Below, piece by piece: positions 49,095 to 59,114 of a stretch of 64,000 bases of DNA. A program made the translations under genes and the position numbers. Location: contig NZ_OCND01000001.1 in assembly GCF_900215535.1 (NCBI RefSeq), positions 744,001 through 808,000 on the forward strand, read 5' to 3'. Under the pieces are notes generated by a model. The model saw only the letters and a list, made by a program, of their open reading frames with translations, had not been told where the DNA came from and searched no databases. Source of the DNA: Pseudoxanthomonas wuyuanensis. GTDB taxonomy: Bacteria; Pseudomonadota; Gammaproteobacteria; Xanthomonadales; Xanthomonadaceae. The number at the start of each line of letters is the position of its first letter. Position 1 is the first letter of the stretch.

Positions 49095-49726
49095 GCGGTC
49101 CTCCCGGCAACCTCGGCGATCGCGTCGATGATGTTGGAATAGGCGCCGCAGCGGCAGATATTGCCGCTCATGCGCTCGCGGATTTCCTCGGCGGTAGGCT
49201 TGGGCGGTGACGTGAGATTTTCGCTGGCCAGGCTGGGAATGCCGTCCTCGATTTCTTCCAGCACCGCCACCGCCGAGCAGATCTGCCCGGGCGTGCAGTA
49301 GCCGCACTGGTAGCCGTCATGCTTGATGAAGGCGGCCTGCATCGGGTGCAGGTTATCCGGCGTACCCAGGCCCTCGATGGTGGTGATGCGGTCGCCTTCG
49401 TGCATCACCGCCAGCGTCAGGCAGGCATTGATGCGCCGGCCGTTGACCATCACCGTGCAGGCGCCGCACTGGCCGTGGTCGCAGCCCTTCTTGGTGCCGG
49501 TCAGGCGCAGGTGCTCGCGCAATGCGTCCAGCAGGCTGGTGCGGGTATCCAGTTCCAGCGTCTGGGCCTTGCCATTGACCTCGAACGAGACGCTGGTTGG
49601 CGGCGGCGACGGGCGCTCTGCTGCCTGCGCAAGCGCCACGGAGGGCGCCGCCACGGCGGCGGCCGAGGCGGCACCGGCCTTGAGCAACTCCCTGCGCGTG
49701 AGATTGAGTTTTGGTAAACCGTCCAC
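49091..49726 (-). CDS. paoA: Periplasmic aldehyde oxidoreductase, [2Fe-2S] subunit with Tat signal (PaoA-like)
   Basis: A protein of 211 residues. The leader [16 protein letters not shown] is a twin-arginine signal. The ferredoxin-like cluster uses CDHGQCGAC plus an upstream region, and the second helical domain carries CGYCTPGQ and CRCG. The start is a GTG at 49726, with AAGGAG eight bases upstream; longer frames lack a ribosome-binding site. As the only Tat-bearing subunit it carries the folded complex to the periplasm. It is the first gene of the paoABC operon. Confidence 0.88.
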   Translation of the reverse strand: MDGLPKLNLTRRELLKAGAASAAAVAAPSVALAQAAERPSPPPTSVSFEVNGKAQTLELDTRTSLLDALREHLRLTGTKKGCDHGQCGACTVMVNGRRINACLTLAVMHEGDRITTIEGLGTPDNLHPMQAAFIKHDGYQCGYCTPGQICSAVAVLEEIEDGIPSLASENLTSPPKPTAEEIRERMSGNICRCGAYSNIIDAIAEVAGRTA

Positions 49727-50458
49727 GTAGGCGACTCCTTTGGCTGGCGATAGCTGGCAATGGACAAAACGGTAAGCCAACACCCGTACGGTGCGCGTGA
49801 GCGCGCAGACCTGTGGCCAATACCTGCTCCGATGTTGGCGCTGCATCGCTGACGTTCACCGGTGCGCAGCGACAGCGCCTGCGCCGGTTGCCCGCAGATG
49901 GAACAATCGCGGCATACGCCGGAACGTTGTAGCACGCACGGCTCGCTGCCCGGCTTCGGTTTGGCGCAACCGGGCAACGCTTGGTCGTATCTTGTCTGCA
50001 GGTGAGTCAAAGCCGCATCTGCATGCGATCGGAAACGCAAAGCTCGCGGGGGCATGCCGTATAGGCAGGATCACTGCAATAGCGGGTGCCGCGCCAACCA
50101 AGTGGTGAACCGCGACCAATCATGGGGAACAAGGCTCCGGGTGAGCGCCACGCAAAAACGCCGAAGAAGCGCCAAGCATGCTGGTGCCCGCGAACCATCC
50201 GCATTTCGGAATAGTTCGCGGCGAATCTTTCATTGGTCACGCATACGTCGCCATGCAATGCTGGCCCGGTTGTCTCCGTCACGGGGACAAAAACGCCACC
50301 GGCCGGTGCAGGCAGACACATTGTGATTCTGGCTGCGACCTCGGAGGGGGAATGACGCCACCGATTCGGGACCGTATGTCGCAGGCTGCCAACGCGAGTC
50401 CAGGCCGCCGCCGCGTGCCGCGACCCGAAGTGGAGCACCATCGATACTGGGAGGAACG
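49727..50458. other. Non-coding divergent region, pao operon and GH43
   Basis: About 730 bases between divergent genes. An imperfect inverted repeat with TGCCCGG and CCGGGCA arms lies near 49950-49980. No convincing small gene, RNA or LacI-type operator was seen. Promoters for both directions are presumably here. Confidence 0.4.
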
Positions 50459-52159
50459 ATGAAGCGATATGTTCTTGCGCTGGCCGCATGCCTGGCGGCG
50501 GCCCCGCTTTGGGCCGGCGACGCGCTGTTTTCCGAGGTGAGCTATACCGGCGACGATGGCGGCCCCGCGGTGGCGGCTTCGCAGTTCCGCAATCCCGTGC
50601 TGGCCGGCTTCTACCCGGATCCGTCGGCGATCCGCGTGGGCGAGGACTTCTACCTGGTCACGTCGACGTTCGGCTATTTCCCCGGCCTGCCGATCTTCCA
50701 CAGCAAGGATCTGGTGTCGTGGCGACAGATAGGCAATGCCATCCACCGCCCGGGCCAGATCGACTATGGCCAGAACGAGCAAATCACCCGCGGCCTGTTT
50801 GCCGCGACCATCAGCCATCACGACGGCACCTTCTACGTCGCCAATACCTGTTTCTATTGCGACCGCGGCAACTTCATCGTCACCGCCAAGGATCCCGCTG
50901 GTCCGTGGTCGGATCCCATCTGGCTGGGTTTTTCCGGCATCGATCCGTCGCTGTTCTTCGACGACGACGGCCGCGCCTGGATCGTCAACAACGACATCCC
51001 CGAAGGCGAGATGCGCTACGACGGCCATCGCGCCATCTGGTTGCAGCAGTACGACGTGACCGCCGGCAAGATGGTAGGGCCGCGCACCGTGCTGGTCGAT
51101 GGCGGCGCCGACCCGGCCAGCAAGCCCGAACACATCGAAGGCCCGCACCTGTTCAAGCATGATGGCTGGTACTTCCTGACCGCCGCCGAGGGCGGCACCG
51201 GCGACATGCATGCGCAGATGGTGTGGCGCAGCCGCCAGGTGACCGGTCCCTACGAACCGTTCCCGGGCAATCCCACGCTGACCCAGCGCGACCTGGACCC
51301 GCAGCGTCCCGAGCCGGTGACCTCCACCGGCCACGCGCAGTTCGTCAAGCTGGAGGACGGTACCTGGTGGGCGGTATTCCTGGCCGTGCGCCCGTACCAC
51401 GGGGATCAGTACAAGACCCAGCTCGGCCGCGAGACATTCCTGCTGCCGGTAACCTGGAAGGACGGCTGGCCGGTCATCCTGCCGCGCGGCGAGCGCGTGC
51501 CGATGGTGCTGGAGCGTCCGGCGCTGCCACGCGGCGAACAGCCGCTTGCCACCAGCGGCCGGATCGAATGGGTCGAACGTTTTTCCGGGCCGGCATTGCC
51601 GCCGCAATGGGTGACGATACATCCGCCGCAAACGGCGTGGTTCAGGACCGGTGCCGGCGGACTGTCCATTACGCCCTCGACGGTTCCGTTGGGAACCCAG
51701 GGCATCGGCGGGCCCATCCAGCCGGCCTATGTGGCGCACAGGCTGCAGCATCATCAGGCCACGCTGACGGCAACGCTCGCACGCTGGGATCCCGCGGCCG
51801 GCGAACTGGCCGGGCTGGCGCTGATCCAGAACGAAAACTACCACTACATCGTCGCGGTGGAGCGGGACGATCAAGGGCCGGCGGTTTCGCTGTACCGGCG
51901 CGCCGGCAAGGACACCGATGCCGTGGGCCAGCGGCTGGCCCGCGTTGCGCTGGCGTCGACGGACAAACCGGTCTCGCTGCGCTTCGAACTCAAGGCGCCT
52001 GGACTGGATGCGCTGTATGCGGTCGATGGCGGCGATTGGCAGCCTGTGGCCAAGGGCCTGGATTCGAGTCTGCTGAGCATCCAGACCGCCGGAGGCTTCA
52101 TCGGCAATACCTTCGGACTCTACGCTTACCGGCGCCAGGACGCTTCCGCGGCGAAGTAA
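50459..52159 (+). CDS. GH43 beta-xylosidase/alpha-L-arabinofuranosidase, secreted
   Basis: A protein of 566 residues with a signal peptide ending LWAG. The five-bladed propeller has the GH43 triad: D54 in FYPDPS, D162 in GIDPSLF and E227 in HIEGPHLF. A C-terminal beta-sandwich domain follows (from about residue 375, near RIEWVERFSG), of the kind found in xylosidases of this family. It would release xylose or arabinose from plant cell-wall xylan side chains or oligosaccharides. The start ATG 50459 has GGGAGGAACG directly before it. It precedes a second GH43 gene by 80 bases and is probably co-transcribed with it. Confidence 0.87.
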   Translation: MKRYVLALAACLAAAPLWAGDALFSEVSYTGDDGGPAVAASQFRNPVLAGFYPDPSAIRVGEDFYLVTSTFGYFPGLPIFHSKDLVSWRQIGNAIHRPGQIDYGQNEQITRGLFAATISHHDGTFYVANTCFYCDRGNFIVTAKDPAGPWSDPIWLGFSGIDPSLFFDDDGRAWIVNNDIPEGEMRYDGHRAIWLQQYDVTAGKMVGPRTVLVDGGADPASKPEHIEGPHLFKHDGWYFLTAAEGGTGDMHAQMVWRSRQVTGPYEPFPGNPTLTQRDLDPQRPEPVTSTGHAQFVKLEDGTWWAVFLAVRPYHGDQYKTQLGRETFLLPVTWKDGWPVILPRGERVPMVLERPALPRGEQPLATSGRIEWVERFSGPALPPQWVTIHPPQTAWFRTGAGGLSITPSTVPLGTQGIGGPIQPAYVAHRLQHHQATLTATLARWDPAAGELAGLALIQNENYHYIVAVERDDQGPAVSLYRRAGKDTDAVGQRLARVALASTDKPVSLRFELKAPGLDALYAVDGGDWQPVAKGLDSSLLSIQTAGGFIGNTFGLYAYRRQDASAAK

Positions 52160-52239
52160 TGCGCTTGCCTGCCGCACCCGGTTGCTTGCCGGCGTCCGCC
52201 AGCGTTGCAATGCGGCCACATCCATCCGGAGATTGAGCA

Positions 52240-53853
52240 ATGCCCGAGACGACCCGCCGCAACCTGTTCAAGGCCGCGCTTGCGGGCGCCGTGGCGGTGC
52301 CGCTCCGCGCCGCCGCCGCGCCTGCGCCATGCATTGCGAAGACCCGGGCGCCAGGCTGGAAGCCCGGAATCGAAGGGCAGCGAACGGCCGATCTTGGCGA
52401 CGGGACCTACCTGAATCCGATCATCGCAGGCGACCGTCCGGATCCGACCATCCTCAAGGACGGCGACGATTACTACATGACGTTTTCGTCGTTCTACGCC
52501 TATCCCGGCCTGGTGATCTGGCACTCGACCGATCTGGTCAACTGGGCTCCCGTCGGCCCGGCCCTGCACAAGAGCGTAGGCGTGGTCTGGGCGGTAGACC
52601 TGTGCAAGCACGCGGGCCGCTACTTCATCTATCTGCCCGCCAATCCTGATGGCGACGGGTGGAAGATCTTCGCCGTCTGGGCCGACGACATCCGCGGCCC
52701 CTGGAGCGATCCTGTCGATCTGAAGATCGATGGATGCATCGACCCCGGCCATGTCGTGGGCGAGGACGGCAAGCGCTATCTGTTCGTCAACGGCATCCGC
52801 AAGATCCGCCTGACCGACGATGGACTGGCGACCGACGGAACGCTGGAACATGCCTACAGCCCATGGCGCTACCCGGACGACTGGGTAACGGAGAACTTCG
52901 CGCCGGAAGGCCCCAAGCTGCTTCGCCGCGGACCATGGTTCTATCTGGTGACCGCGGTGGGCGGCACCGCCGGACCGGTTACCGGGCACATGGTCATCGC
53001 CGCCCGCTCGGCCTCGGTGCATGGGCCGTGGGAGCATTGCCCGCACAATCCGCTGGTGCGCACGCTGGAGGAAGCCGAGCCGTGGTGGTCGAGGGGCCAT
53101 GCGACCCTGGTTGAAGGACCCGCCGGCGATTGGTGGATGGTCTACCACGGCTACGAGAACGGCTTCCGCACGCTGGGCCGGCAGGCATTGCTGGAACCGA
53201 TCGAATGGACCGGGGACGGCTGGTTCCGGGCCAAGGGCGGGGATCTCTCCAGGCCGCTGCCCAAACCGGCGCGCGGCAAGCCCGGCGCCGCCGGATTCGC
53301 GCTATCGGGCAACTTCTCCGCCGACAGCTTCGGCGTGCAGTGGGCGTTCCATGACCCGCGTCCCGACGAAATGAAACGGGTGAGCCGCAGAAACGGGACG
53401 CTGCAACTGGCCGGCAGCGGCACCTCGCCCATCGACAGCAGCCCGCTGGCGTGCATCGTCGGCGACCGCGTCTACCAGGCCGAGGTGGCGCTGGAACTGG
53501 TCGGGGCAGGCGAGGGCGGCATGCTGCTGTTCTACAACCACAAGGCCTTCGTCGGCATCGGATTCACCCCGGACGAGCTTCGCGTGTTCCAGTACGCCGA
53601 GGAACAGACCTGGGCCCGGCAGAAGATGGCCAACCGGCGCCTACGCATCCGCATCACCAACGACAGCCACGTCGTGACCTACCACTACTCGCGCGACGAA
53701 GGCCGGACGTGGACGCGGCTGGACACGCGCATGGAAGTCTCCGGCCTGCACCACAACGTCTTCGGCGGCTTCCTGAGCCTGAAGATAGGCGTCTACAGTG
53801 CCGGCGACGGCGCGGTCCGGTTCAGCGACTTCAGCTACCGCGCGCTCGCCTGA
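52240..53853 (+). CDS. GH43 family enzyme with C-terminal beta-sandwich, Tat-exported
   Basis: A protein of 537 residues. The leader TTRRNLFKAALAGAVAVP is a twin-arginine signal. GH43 catalytic residues are D68 in RPDPTIL, D168 in CIDPGH and E223 in APEGPKL. The C-terminal region (from about 340) is a concanavalin-like sandwich with MLLFYNHKAFVGIGF. Sequence differs clearly from the preceding GH43, so another subfamily and substrate are likely, for example arabinan or a branched xylan. ATG 52240 has GGAG upstream. Confidence 0.85.
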   Translation: MPETTRRNLFKAALAGAVAVPLRAAAAPAPCIAKTRAPGWKPGIEGQRTADLGDGTYLNPIIAGDRPDPTILKDGDDYYMTFSSFYAYPGLVIWHSTDLVNWAPVGPALHKSVGVVWAVDLCKHAGRYFIYLPANPDGDGWKIFAVWADDIRGPWSDPVDLKIDGCIDPGHVVGEDGKRYLFVNGIRKIRLTDDGLATDGTLEHAYSPWRYPDDWVTENFAPEGPKLLRRGPWFYLVTAVGGTAGPVTGHMVIAARSASVHGPWEHCPHNPLVRTLEEAEPWWSRGHATLVEGPAGDWWMVYHGYENGFRTLGRQALLEPIEWTGDGWFRAKGGDLSRPLPKPARGKPGAAGFALSGNFSADSFGVQWAFHDPRPDEMKRVSRRNGTLQLAGSGTSPIDSSPLACIVGDRVYQAEVALELVGAGEGGMLLFYNHKAFVGIGFTPDELRVFQYAEEQTWARQKMANRRLRIRITNDSHVVTYHYSRDEGRTWTRLDTRMEVSGLHHNVFGGFLSLKIGVYSAGDGAVRFSDFSYRALA

Positions 53854-53875
53854 TCGAAAACCGCGCCGCAGTCAT

Positions 53876-53906
53876 CGCCGGCCCGTCGTCTGCGAACGGG
53901 CCGGCG
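53876..53906. terminator. Hairpin between convergent GH43 genes
   Basis: An 11-bp perfect stem CGCCGGCCCGT/ACGGGCCGGCG with a 9-base loop, 23 bases after the stop of the rightward gene. There is no T-run, so it may work in either direction with help from Rho. Confidence 0.6.
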
Positions 53907-53988
53907 CCGGATCGTTCCCCGGCATGCGGCGCAGGTTCGGCGTCCCGCATCGGGAGCGCTTGGCAAGCGCCCTCCGGCCTGCGCTTTC

Positions 53989-55752
53989 TCAGGGCAAGTC
54001 GGTCCGGCGCGCATACGGCCCCACCACGGCACCGGTGAATCCGCTGGCAACCGCAGAGGTCAGCACGCGCGCGTCCGCATCGCCCAGCAGGGTGGCGAAC
54101 GTTTCGCCGTCGGCGCTGTAGGCGAAATCGATTCGTGCCCTGTCGATGTCGACCTTCAGGGTCACGCCGTCGCGCACTTCCGCACCGAGGGAGCGTTCGG
54201 CCAGCACGACGCCATCGGCAGGCTCGTCGCTGCCGCGGCGGCGATGGACGCGCAGCACGGCATCGCCCCGTTCATTGGTGCCCAGGCCGAAGGCGTAGTA
54301 GAAGTCGTCGTTCTGGACCGCCAACAGCCCGGCTTCATCGCCTGTTCGGGAAGGCGAGAATTTCAGCCGGGTGGCGAAGGACGCCTTCATGTGCTGGATC
54401 CGGCGGCCGACGAAGGAGGGTTGGCCATTCCCGCCGATGCGTTCTGCCCGCGGCTGCAGGACCAGCGCGCCGCCATCGCCGCTGCTCCACCACTGGCTCG
54501 TCGGCGTCCTGGCGAACAGCCACTGGGGCGGCAGTGCGGGCGCGTCGAACTCCTCGCGCCAGCCGAAGTTGCCGGTGGTGGGCACGGCAGGCGCGTTGCC
54601 GGCCGGCAGTGCAGGCGCCTTCGGCGTCCACGGCAGCGGCTGGCCCTTGGCCAGCATCACCGGCCAGCCGTCCTCCCACCGCACCGGCAGCAGGAAGGTC
54701 TCGCGACCGGTGTGGAAGTTGCCCGGGTCCTGCGGCGGAGTCGCCAGGTCGTACACCCGCGTGCCCAGGAACACCGTCCACCAATTGCCGGCCTGGTCCT
54801 GCACCAGGTCCGCATGGCCGGTGGCGGTGACCGGATCGGGTCGCTCGTCCGGCAAGCCGAACTGGGTGAGCACCGGGTTGCCGGGATTGGCCTCGAACGG
54901 GCCGAACGGCGTGTCCGCGCGATAGAACAGCTGTTGATGGAAATATCCGGTGCCGCCACCGGCCGCGCTGAGATAGTAGCGGCCACCGACCTTGTAGATG
55001 TGCGGACCTTCGATGTAGTCGGTATGCCAGGGCTGCTTGTCGCTGCCGTCGACCAGCAGGACGTCCTCCGAAAGCGGGGCGAATGTCTTCGGATCCACTT
55101 CCATGATCCGGATCTGCGTGTGCGCGGGATACTTTTTCGCAGGCGGATCGGCATGGTGGACGATGTAGGCACGGCCATCGTCGTCGAAGAACGGCGATGG
55201 ATCGATGCCGCCGATATGCGGCAACCAGATGGGGTCGCTCCAGTCGCCCGCCGGGTCGCTGGTGGTGACGATGAAGTTGCCGCCGCATCCCACGCAGGTG
55301 GTGGCCAGATAGAAAAGCCCATCGTGAAAGCGGATGGTCGGCGCGTAGATGCCGCCGCCGTTCAAGCTGACGCTCGAGCCGAACGGCATCATGTCCGGGC
55401 GGTCGATGGCGTTTCCGACCTGCGTCCAGTTCACCAGGTCCCGGCTATGGAAGACCGGCACGCCCGGGTAGAAACCGAAGGTGGAGTTGACCATGTAGTA
55501 GTCGTCGCCGACCCGTTCGATGCTGGGGTCCGGATAGAAGCCGGCGAGGATGGGGTTCTGGAAAGTTCCGGCTGGCGGCTTCTGCTCGAACACCGGATCG
55601 GCGCCGGCATATTCCACCCACTCGAAAACGGCCTGGCCCGAATCCGAACCCGAATTCGAACCCGGACCCGCGGCAGTCCCCGGGCCGGGGGCGCAAGCCG
55701 CAAGCTGGAACGGAATCGCAGCGGCGAGCAGTACGCGCGGAAGAAATTTCAT
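53989..55752 (-). CDS. GH43 lipoprotein, paralogue of the first GH43 enzyme
   Basis: A protein of 587 residues with a lipobox LAAC (cysteine near residue 19) and a Gly/Ser-rich linker (GPGSNSGSDSG). The triad is D75 in FYPDPS, D184 in GIDPSPF and E248 in YIEGPHIY. The C-terminal beta-sandwich begins near FGWREEFDAPALPPQW, closely paralleling the enzyme at 50459, so the two are duplicated. Cell-surface attachment would place it for oligosaccharide uptake. ATG 55752 directly precedes the lipoprotein signal; the longer frame is not supported. It follows the GH5 gene on the same strand with a gap of 250 bases. Confidence 0.85.
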   Translation of the reverse strand: MKFLPRVLLAAAIPFQLAACAPGPGTAAGPGSNSGSDSGQAVFEWVEYAGADPVFEQKPPAGTFQNPILAGFYPDPSIERVGDDYYMVNSTFGFYPGVPVFHSRDLVNWTQVGNAIDRPDMMPFGSSVSLNGGGIYAPTIRFHDGLFYLATTCVGCGGNFIVTTSDPAGDWSDPIWLPHIGGIDPSPFFDDDGRAYIVHHADPPAKKYPAHTQIRIMEVDPKTFAPLSEDVLLVDGSDKQPWHTDYIEGPHIYKVGGRYYLSAAGGGTGYFHQQLFYRADTPFGPFEANPGNPVLTQFGLPDERPDPVTATGHADLVQDQAGNWWTVFLGTRVYDLATPPQDPGNFHTGRETFLLPVRWEDGWPVMLAKGQPLPWTPKAPALPAGNAPAVPTTGNFGWREEFDAPALPPQWLFARTPTSQWWSSGDGGALVLQPRAERIGGNGQPSFVGRRIQHMKASFATRLKFSPSRTGDEAGLLAVQNDDFYYAFGLGTNERGDAVLRVHRRRGSDEPADGVVLAERSLGAEVRDGVTLKVDIDRARIDFAYSADGETFATLLGDADARVLTSAVASGFTGAVVGPYARRTDLP

Positions 55753-56002
55753 GGGCGGTCCCTTCTGTGAATAATGGTCGGCCAGGGCTGTTCCAGCCTC
55801 TCCAAACATGGACATCAATGGTCGTCGCCGGACCTGCGGATCGTCCACGTCGACGTCGGATATCGCCCTGCGCGAGGGCAGGGCGGCGGCGAGGCGGGAC
55901 AAGGACTTGCAGCGATGGCCGCGACGCCTGAAAACGGAACTGCAAAAGGCGACCGCGGCGACCGCCGCGACCGCCATCCGAAAGCCCGGCGTTGGAGGGC
56001 GG

Positions 56003-57571
56003 TCAGGGAACCTGGATGGCCCACTGCTGATTGTTGCCATTCACCCAACTCCACTGCTGGACGTTTGCGCCATCAGCCGAAGAGACGCCAGAGACATCCA
56101 GTGCAGAGCCGGTGCTGCTGGCCGGCGACAGCCGATAGAAGCCCCCGCTGGTCGCCGAGACGATCCAGCGCTGGTTATTGGCGCCGGTATAGGTGCGGAC
56201 GTCCACGTTGGTTCCGTTCGTCGTGGATGTGCTCGCGACCTGCAAGGCCTTCCCGCTTTGCACGCCGGTGATCCGGTAGGTGTTGTTGCCCAGGTGAGTG
56301 AACGTCCAGCGCTGGTTGTTGGCGCCGCCATAGGTCCACTGAAGGACGTTCGCACCGTCGGCAGTATTGCCGCCGCTCACGTCGAGCGCCTTGCCGCTAT
56401 GCCGGGAGATTACCCGATACGTACCGTTTGCGATGATCTGGCCGGAACTGGCGCCCCGCTTGATCGCATCGAGCGCACCGGCATCGACGACCGAGCCATT
56501 GGAACGGTTGAACAACGCAAAATTGGCCGTGCCATTGTCCCAGTAGAAGGTCTTGAGGCCATTGAGCCGGGCCGCGCGGTTGATGTATTCCAGGTAGTAC
56601 TCGCGCGACTGCCGATTCATGCCCGAGCGAAGCTCGACGCCATATTCGCCGATGATCACCGGAATGCCGTTGTTCACCCACCTGGACCGGACCTGGGCGA
56701 ACAGGTTGTCAACATAGCTCTCCTGGGCCCAGGAGCAGTCGCTCTGCGGGGGATAAGGCGAGCCCCAATACAGACAGCTCCCGCTCGGATCCAAAGTGTA
56801 CTGGAAGGGATCGTAATAGTGGACCTCGACCATCAGCCGGTTGGCAATCGAGTCCGACGGCATATTGAAGAAGTTCAGGCCGTGCTGGATGTTCGTATTG
56901 TACGTCTGCACGATGAGCGTACGCGAAGCATTGTTGCCCCCGGTAGCGCGCACGGCATCGACGAAGGTCTGGTTGTAGGACTGCTGGACGGTGTTGTGCT
57001 CGGTGGTCGGCGCCCCGTAGTTCGCGCGGACTTCGTTGGTGCCCGCGAACAGCATGCGTTCGTTGTAGTTGCGGAACGTGTTGGCTATCTGGGTCCAATA
57101 GTTGCGCTGCTTCTGATTGTTCGCCGCCTGATGCGAGTAAAGAGGATGCTCCTCGAGCCAGCCGCCATCCCAATGGATGTTCAGGACCACGTACATGTCC
57201 TGGCTGTACGCGTAGTCCACCACCTGTTTGACGCGCGCCATCCAGGCGGGGTCGATGGTCTGCGTCTGCTGGTTGGCATGGCAGTCCCAGGCCGCCGGAA
57301 TGCGGATGGCATTGAAGCCAGCGGCTTTCACGGAATTGATGAGTTGCTGCGTGACGGCGGGATTGCCCCAGGCCGTCTCGCCGCAAATGGCTTCCAGGGT
57401 GTTGCCCACATTCCAGCCGATCCGGATCTGGTCTGCGACCTGCTGGGCGGGCGGAAGCTGGGCGAATGCGGGCCCTGCAAGCAGGAATGCCGCCGCGCAG
57501 AACATCGACAATCGTCCAATCAACCTGGACCGGAGCGAGCGAACGGAAGCGGGAAGTCTGGGACCCGACAT
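56003..57571 (-). CDS. GH5 endoglucanase-like enzyme with ricin-type lectin domain, secreted
   Basis: A protein of 522 residues with a signal peptide ending AFAQ. The GH5 barrel shows IGWNVGNTLEA, RIPAAWD, acid/base E180 in GTNEVRANY and nucleophile E309 in IIGEYGVE. Residues about 385-522 form a ricin B-like trefoil with three QW-type repeats (NNQRWTF, NNQRWIV, NNQQWAI) that would bind sugars. The catalytic motifs fit endo-beta-glucanase/xyloglucanase members of GH5, but the subfamily was not tested. ATG 57571 has AGGAGG six bases upstream. It is transcribed towards the GH43 lipoprotein gene. Confidence 0.86.
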   Translation of the reverse strand: MSGPRLPASVRSLRSRLIGRLSMFCAAAFLLAGPAFAQLPPAQQVADQIRIGWNVGNTLEAICGETAWGNPAVTQQLINSVKAAGFNAIRIPAAWDCHANQQTQTIDPAWMARVKQVVDYAYSQDMYVVLNIHWDGGWLEEHPLYSHQAANNQKQRNYWTQIANTFRNYNERMLFAGTNEVRANYGAPTTEHNTVQQSYNQTFVDAVRATGGNNASRTLIVQTYNTNIQHGLNFFNMPSDSIANRLMVEVHYYDPFQYTLDPSGSCLYWGSPYPPQSDCSWAQESYVDNLFAQVRSRWVNNGIPVIIGEYGVELRSGMNRQSREYYLEYINRAARLNGLKTFYWDNGTANFALFNRSNGSVVDAGALDAIKRGASSGQIIANGTYRVISRHSGKALDVSGGNTADGANVLQWTYGGANNQRWTFTHLGNNTYRITGVQSGKALQVASTSTTNGTNVDVRTYTGANNQRWIVSATSGGFYRLSPASSTGSALDVSGVSSADGANVQQWSWVNGNNQQWAIQVP

Positions 57572-57905
57572 GAATCCTCCTGGTTTCGATCAACACGAAT
57601 GGGCTAATCCGCAACGCCATCACCTGGCGCTTCAGGGCTTGGTGTTGCCGGCTGCTCCCGCTGTGCCACGAAACGGTCATGGAGCAACGCCAAGGCGAGC
57701 ATAGGCAGGCGTGACATGCCACACCAATGAATTGTTTCAAGTGAGCTATATCGTTTTCGACTGCGGCACTGCACCAACAGAGCGCGCGGATCAGTCGCCT
57801 GCGTTACGCCCGGTTGGTGAGGAGCCGCGGCGGATCGGGCCAGGCGGAGGGTGCATCTGTGCGGGAGAAGGTCGCGGACCATCGTCCTCGGGGGACGGCC
57901 GCATC
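57572..57905. other. Non-coding region between GH5 and the EAL gene
   Basis: About 330 bases ahead of GH5 and behind the EAL gene. An A+T-richer stretch near 57735-57760 is the likely promoter area for GH5. No gene, operator or terminator was recognised. Confidence 0.35.
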
Positions 57906-59114
57906 CTACGGCATGCCGTCTGGAACGGGCGGCATGCCTGTCGCCATTTCCAACAGCTCCTTCAAGGGGAGGGGTCTGGAAAAAAGATAGCCCTGTCCGA
58001 TCTGGCAGCCAAGCTCCAGGGCCAGTGCGCGCTCCTCTTCGGTCTCTATGCCTTCGGCCACGACGGATTGTCCCATCTGGAGCGCCAACTCGACGGCGGA
58101 CTGCATGAAAGCGCGTCCTTGCTTGCTCTTCGGCGCGGCGGAAACGAAGCTGCGGTCTATCTTCAGTTCGGTACTCGGCAACTGCGAAAGCAGTTGCATG
58201 CTGGATGCGCCGGTACCGTAGTCGTCCAGAGAGATCTTGAAACCGGACAAGCGCAGGCGAAGCAGAGTTTCTAGGATTTTGGCCAGATCATCGACCAGGT
58301 GGGTTTCGGTTATCTCCAGCGTGAAGTCTGAAGGCTCGCCGAGTTCGGTCGCCACGGCATCGAGCATCCGTTCGACGATGTCCGGGCCGTGCAGGTTTTT
58401 CAGCGATACGTTGATGGCGAAGTCGAGAAAGACCCCCCTGTCGGCAGCGGTGCGGCGGTCGCGCGCGGTTCGGGAGAGCACCGCCAGGGTCAACTCGTCG
58501 ATAAGACCGCATTTCTCCGCCGCATCGACCACCTGGGTAGAAGGCACGATGCCGAATGCCGGATCGGTCCAATGCAGCAATGCCTCCACGCCCGCCAGTC
58601 CGCCCGAACGCAACTCCATCTTCGGCTGGTAGAGCAAGCGCACGGCGCCATCCTCGATACCTTTCCTCAGATACGCCGCGTCCAAGACAGCGCGCACAGG
58701 CTCGGCGCGTGGCCGCCCGATTCCTGGCCGATAGAGATCGAGCAGGGAAACCAACGGCTCGCGCGCAACCGGCTTGCGGAGCACGCCAAGCAAGGTCAGT
58801 TGCTTGGCTTCGGCAAACTGGCGGCTGGAATCCAGAATGCGCGAATGTTCGCCACTGACAAGGATGAACGCGGGGCGCTGCTCGAGTGCCGCGATCCGGC
58901 TCATCAGCTGAACGCCGTCCATGCCCGGCATGTTGAGATCGCATATGAGAAGATCCGCGGTATGCCTTGAGAGATGCGCAAGAGCCGCCTGTCCGCCATC
59001 GGCAATGTCGACCTGCGCGAATCCGCAATCACGGAGGAGCATCGCAATCAGCTCCGTCATCAAGGGGTCGTCGTCAACGACCAGCGCACGCAAGTTGGCA
59101 AAGCGGTCGGGCAC
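57906..59114 (-). CDS. REC-EAL response regulator, c-di-GMP phosphodiesterase
   Basis: A protein of 402 residues. The N-terminal receiver has the acidic pair in VVDDDP, phosphoacceptor D59 in ICDLNMPG and the lysine in VLRKP. The EAL domain (about 140-390) keeps all the catalytic residues: the E of VEALLHW, N in INVSL, E in LEITET, the DD of LDDYGTG, K in LKIDRSF and E of AEGIET. It should hydrolyse c-di-GMP in response to phosphorylation. The start is GTG 59114 by position of the receiver. It is divergent from the large hybrid kinase gene, a natural candidate partner. Confidence 0.9.
   Translation of the reverse strand: MPDRFANLRALVVDDDPLMTELIAMLLRDCGFAQVDIADGGQAALAHLSRHTADLLICDLNMPGMDGVQLMSRIAALEQRPAFILVSGEHSRILDSSRQFAEAKQLTLLGVLRKPVAREPLVSLLDLYRPGIGRPRAEPVRAVLDAAYLRKGIEDGAVRLLYQPKMELRSGGLAGVEALLHWTDPAFGIVPSTQVVDAAEKCGLIDELTLAVLSRTARDRRTAADRGVFLDFAINVSLKNLHGPDIVERMLDAVATELGEPSDFTLEITETHLVDDLAKILETLLRLRLSGFKISLDDYGTGASSMQLLSQLPSTELKIDRSFVSAAPKSKQGRAFMQSAVELALQMGQSVVAEGIETEEERALALELGCQIGQGYLFSRPLPLKELLEMATGMPPVPDGMP

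Noticed and set aside
49727-50458. Small RNA or riboswitch in the long divergent gap
   Set aside because: Only weak imperfect inverted repeats were found and no recognisable structured motif, so no RNA is claimed.
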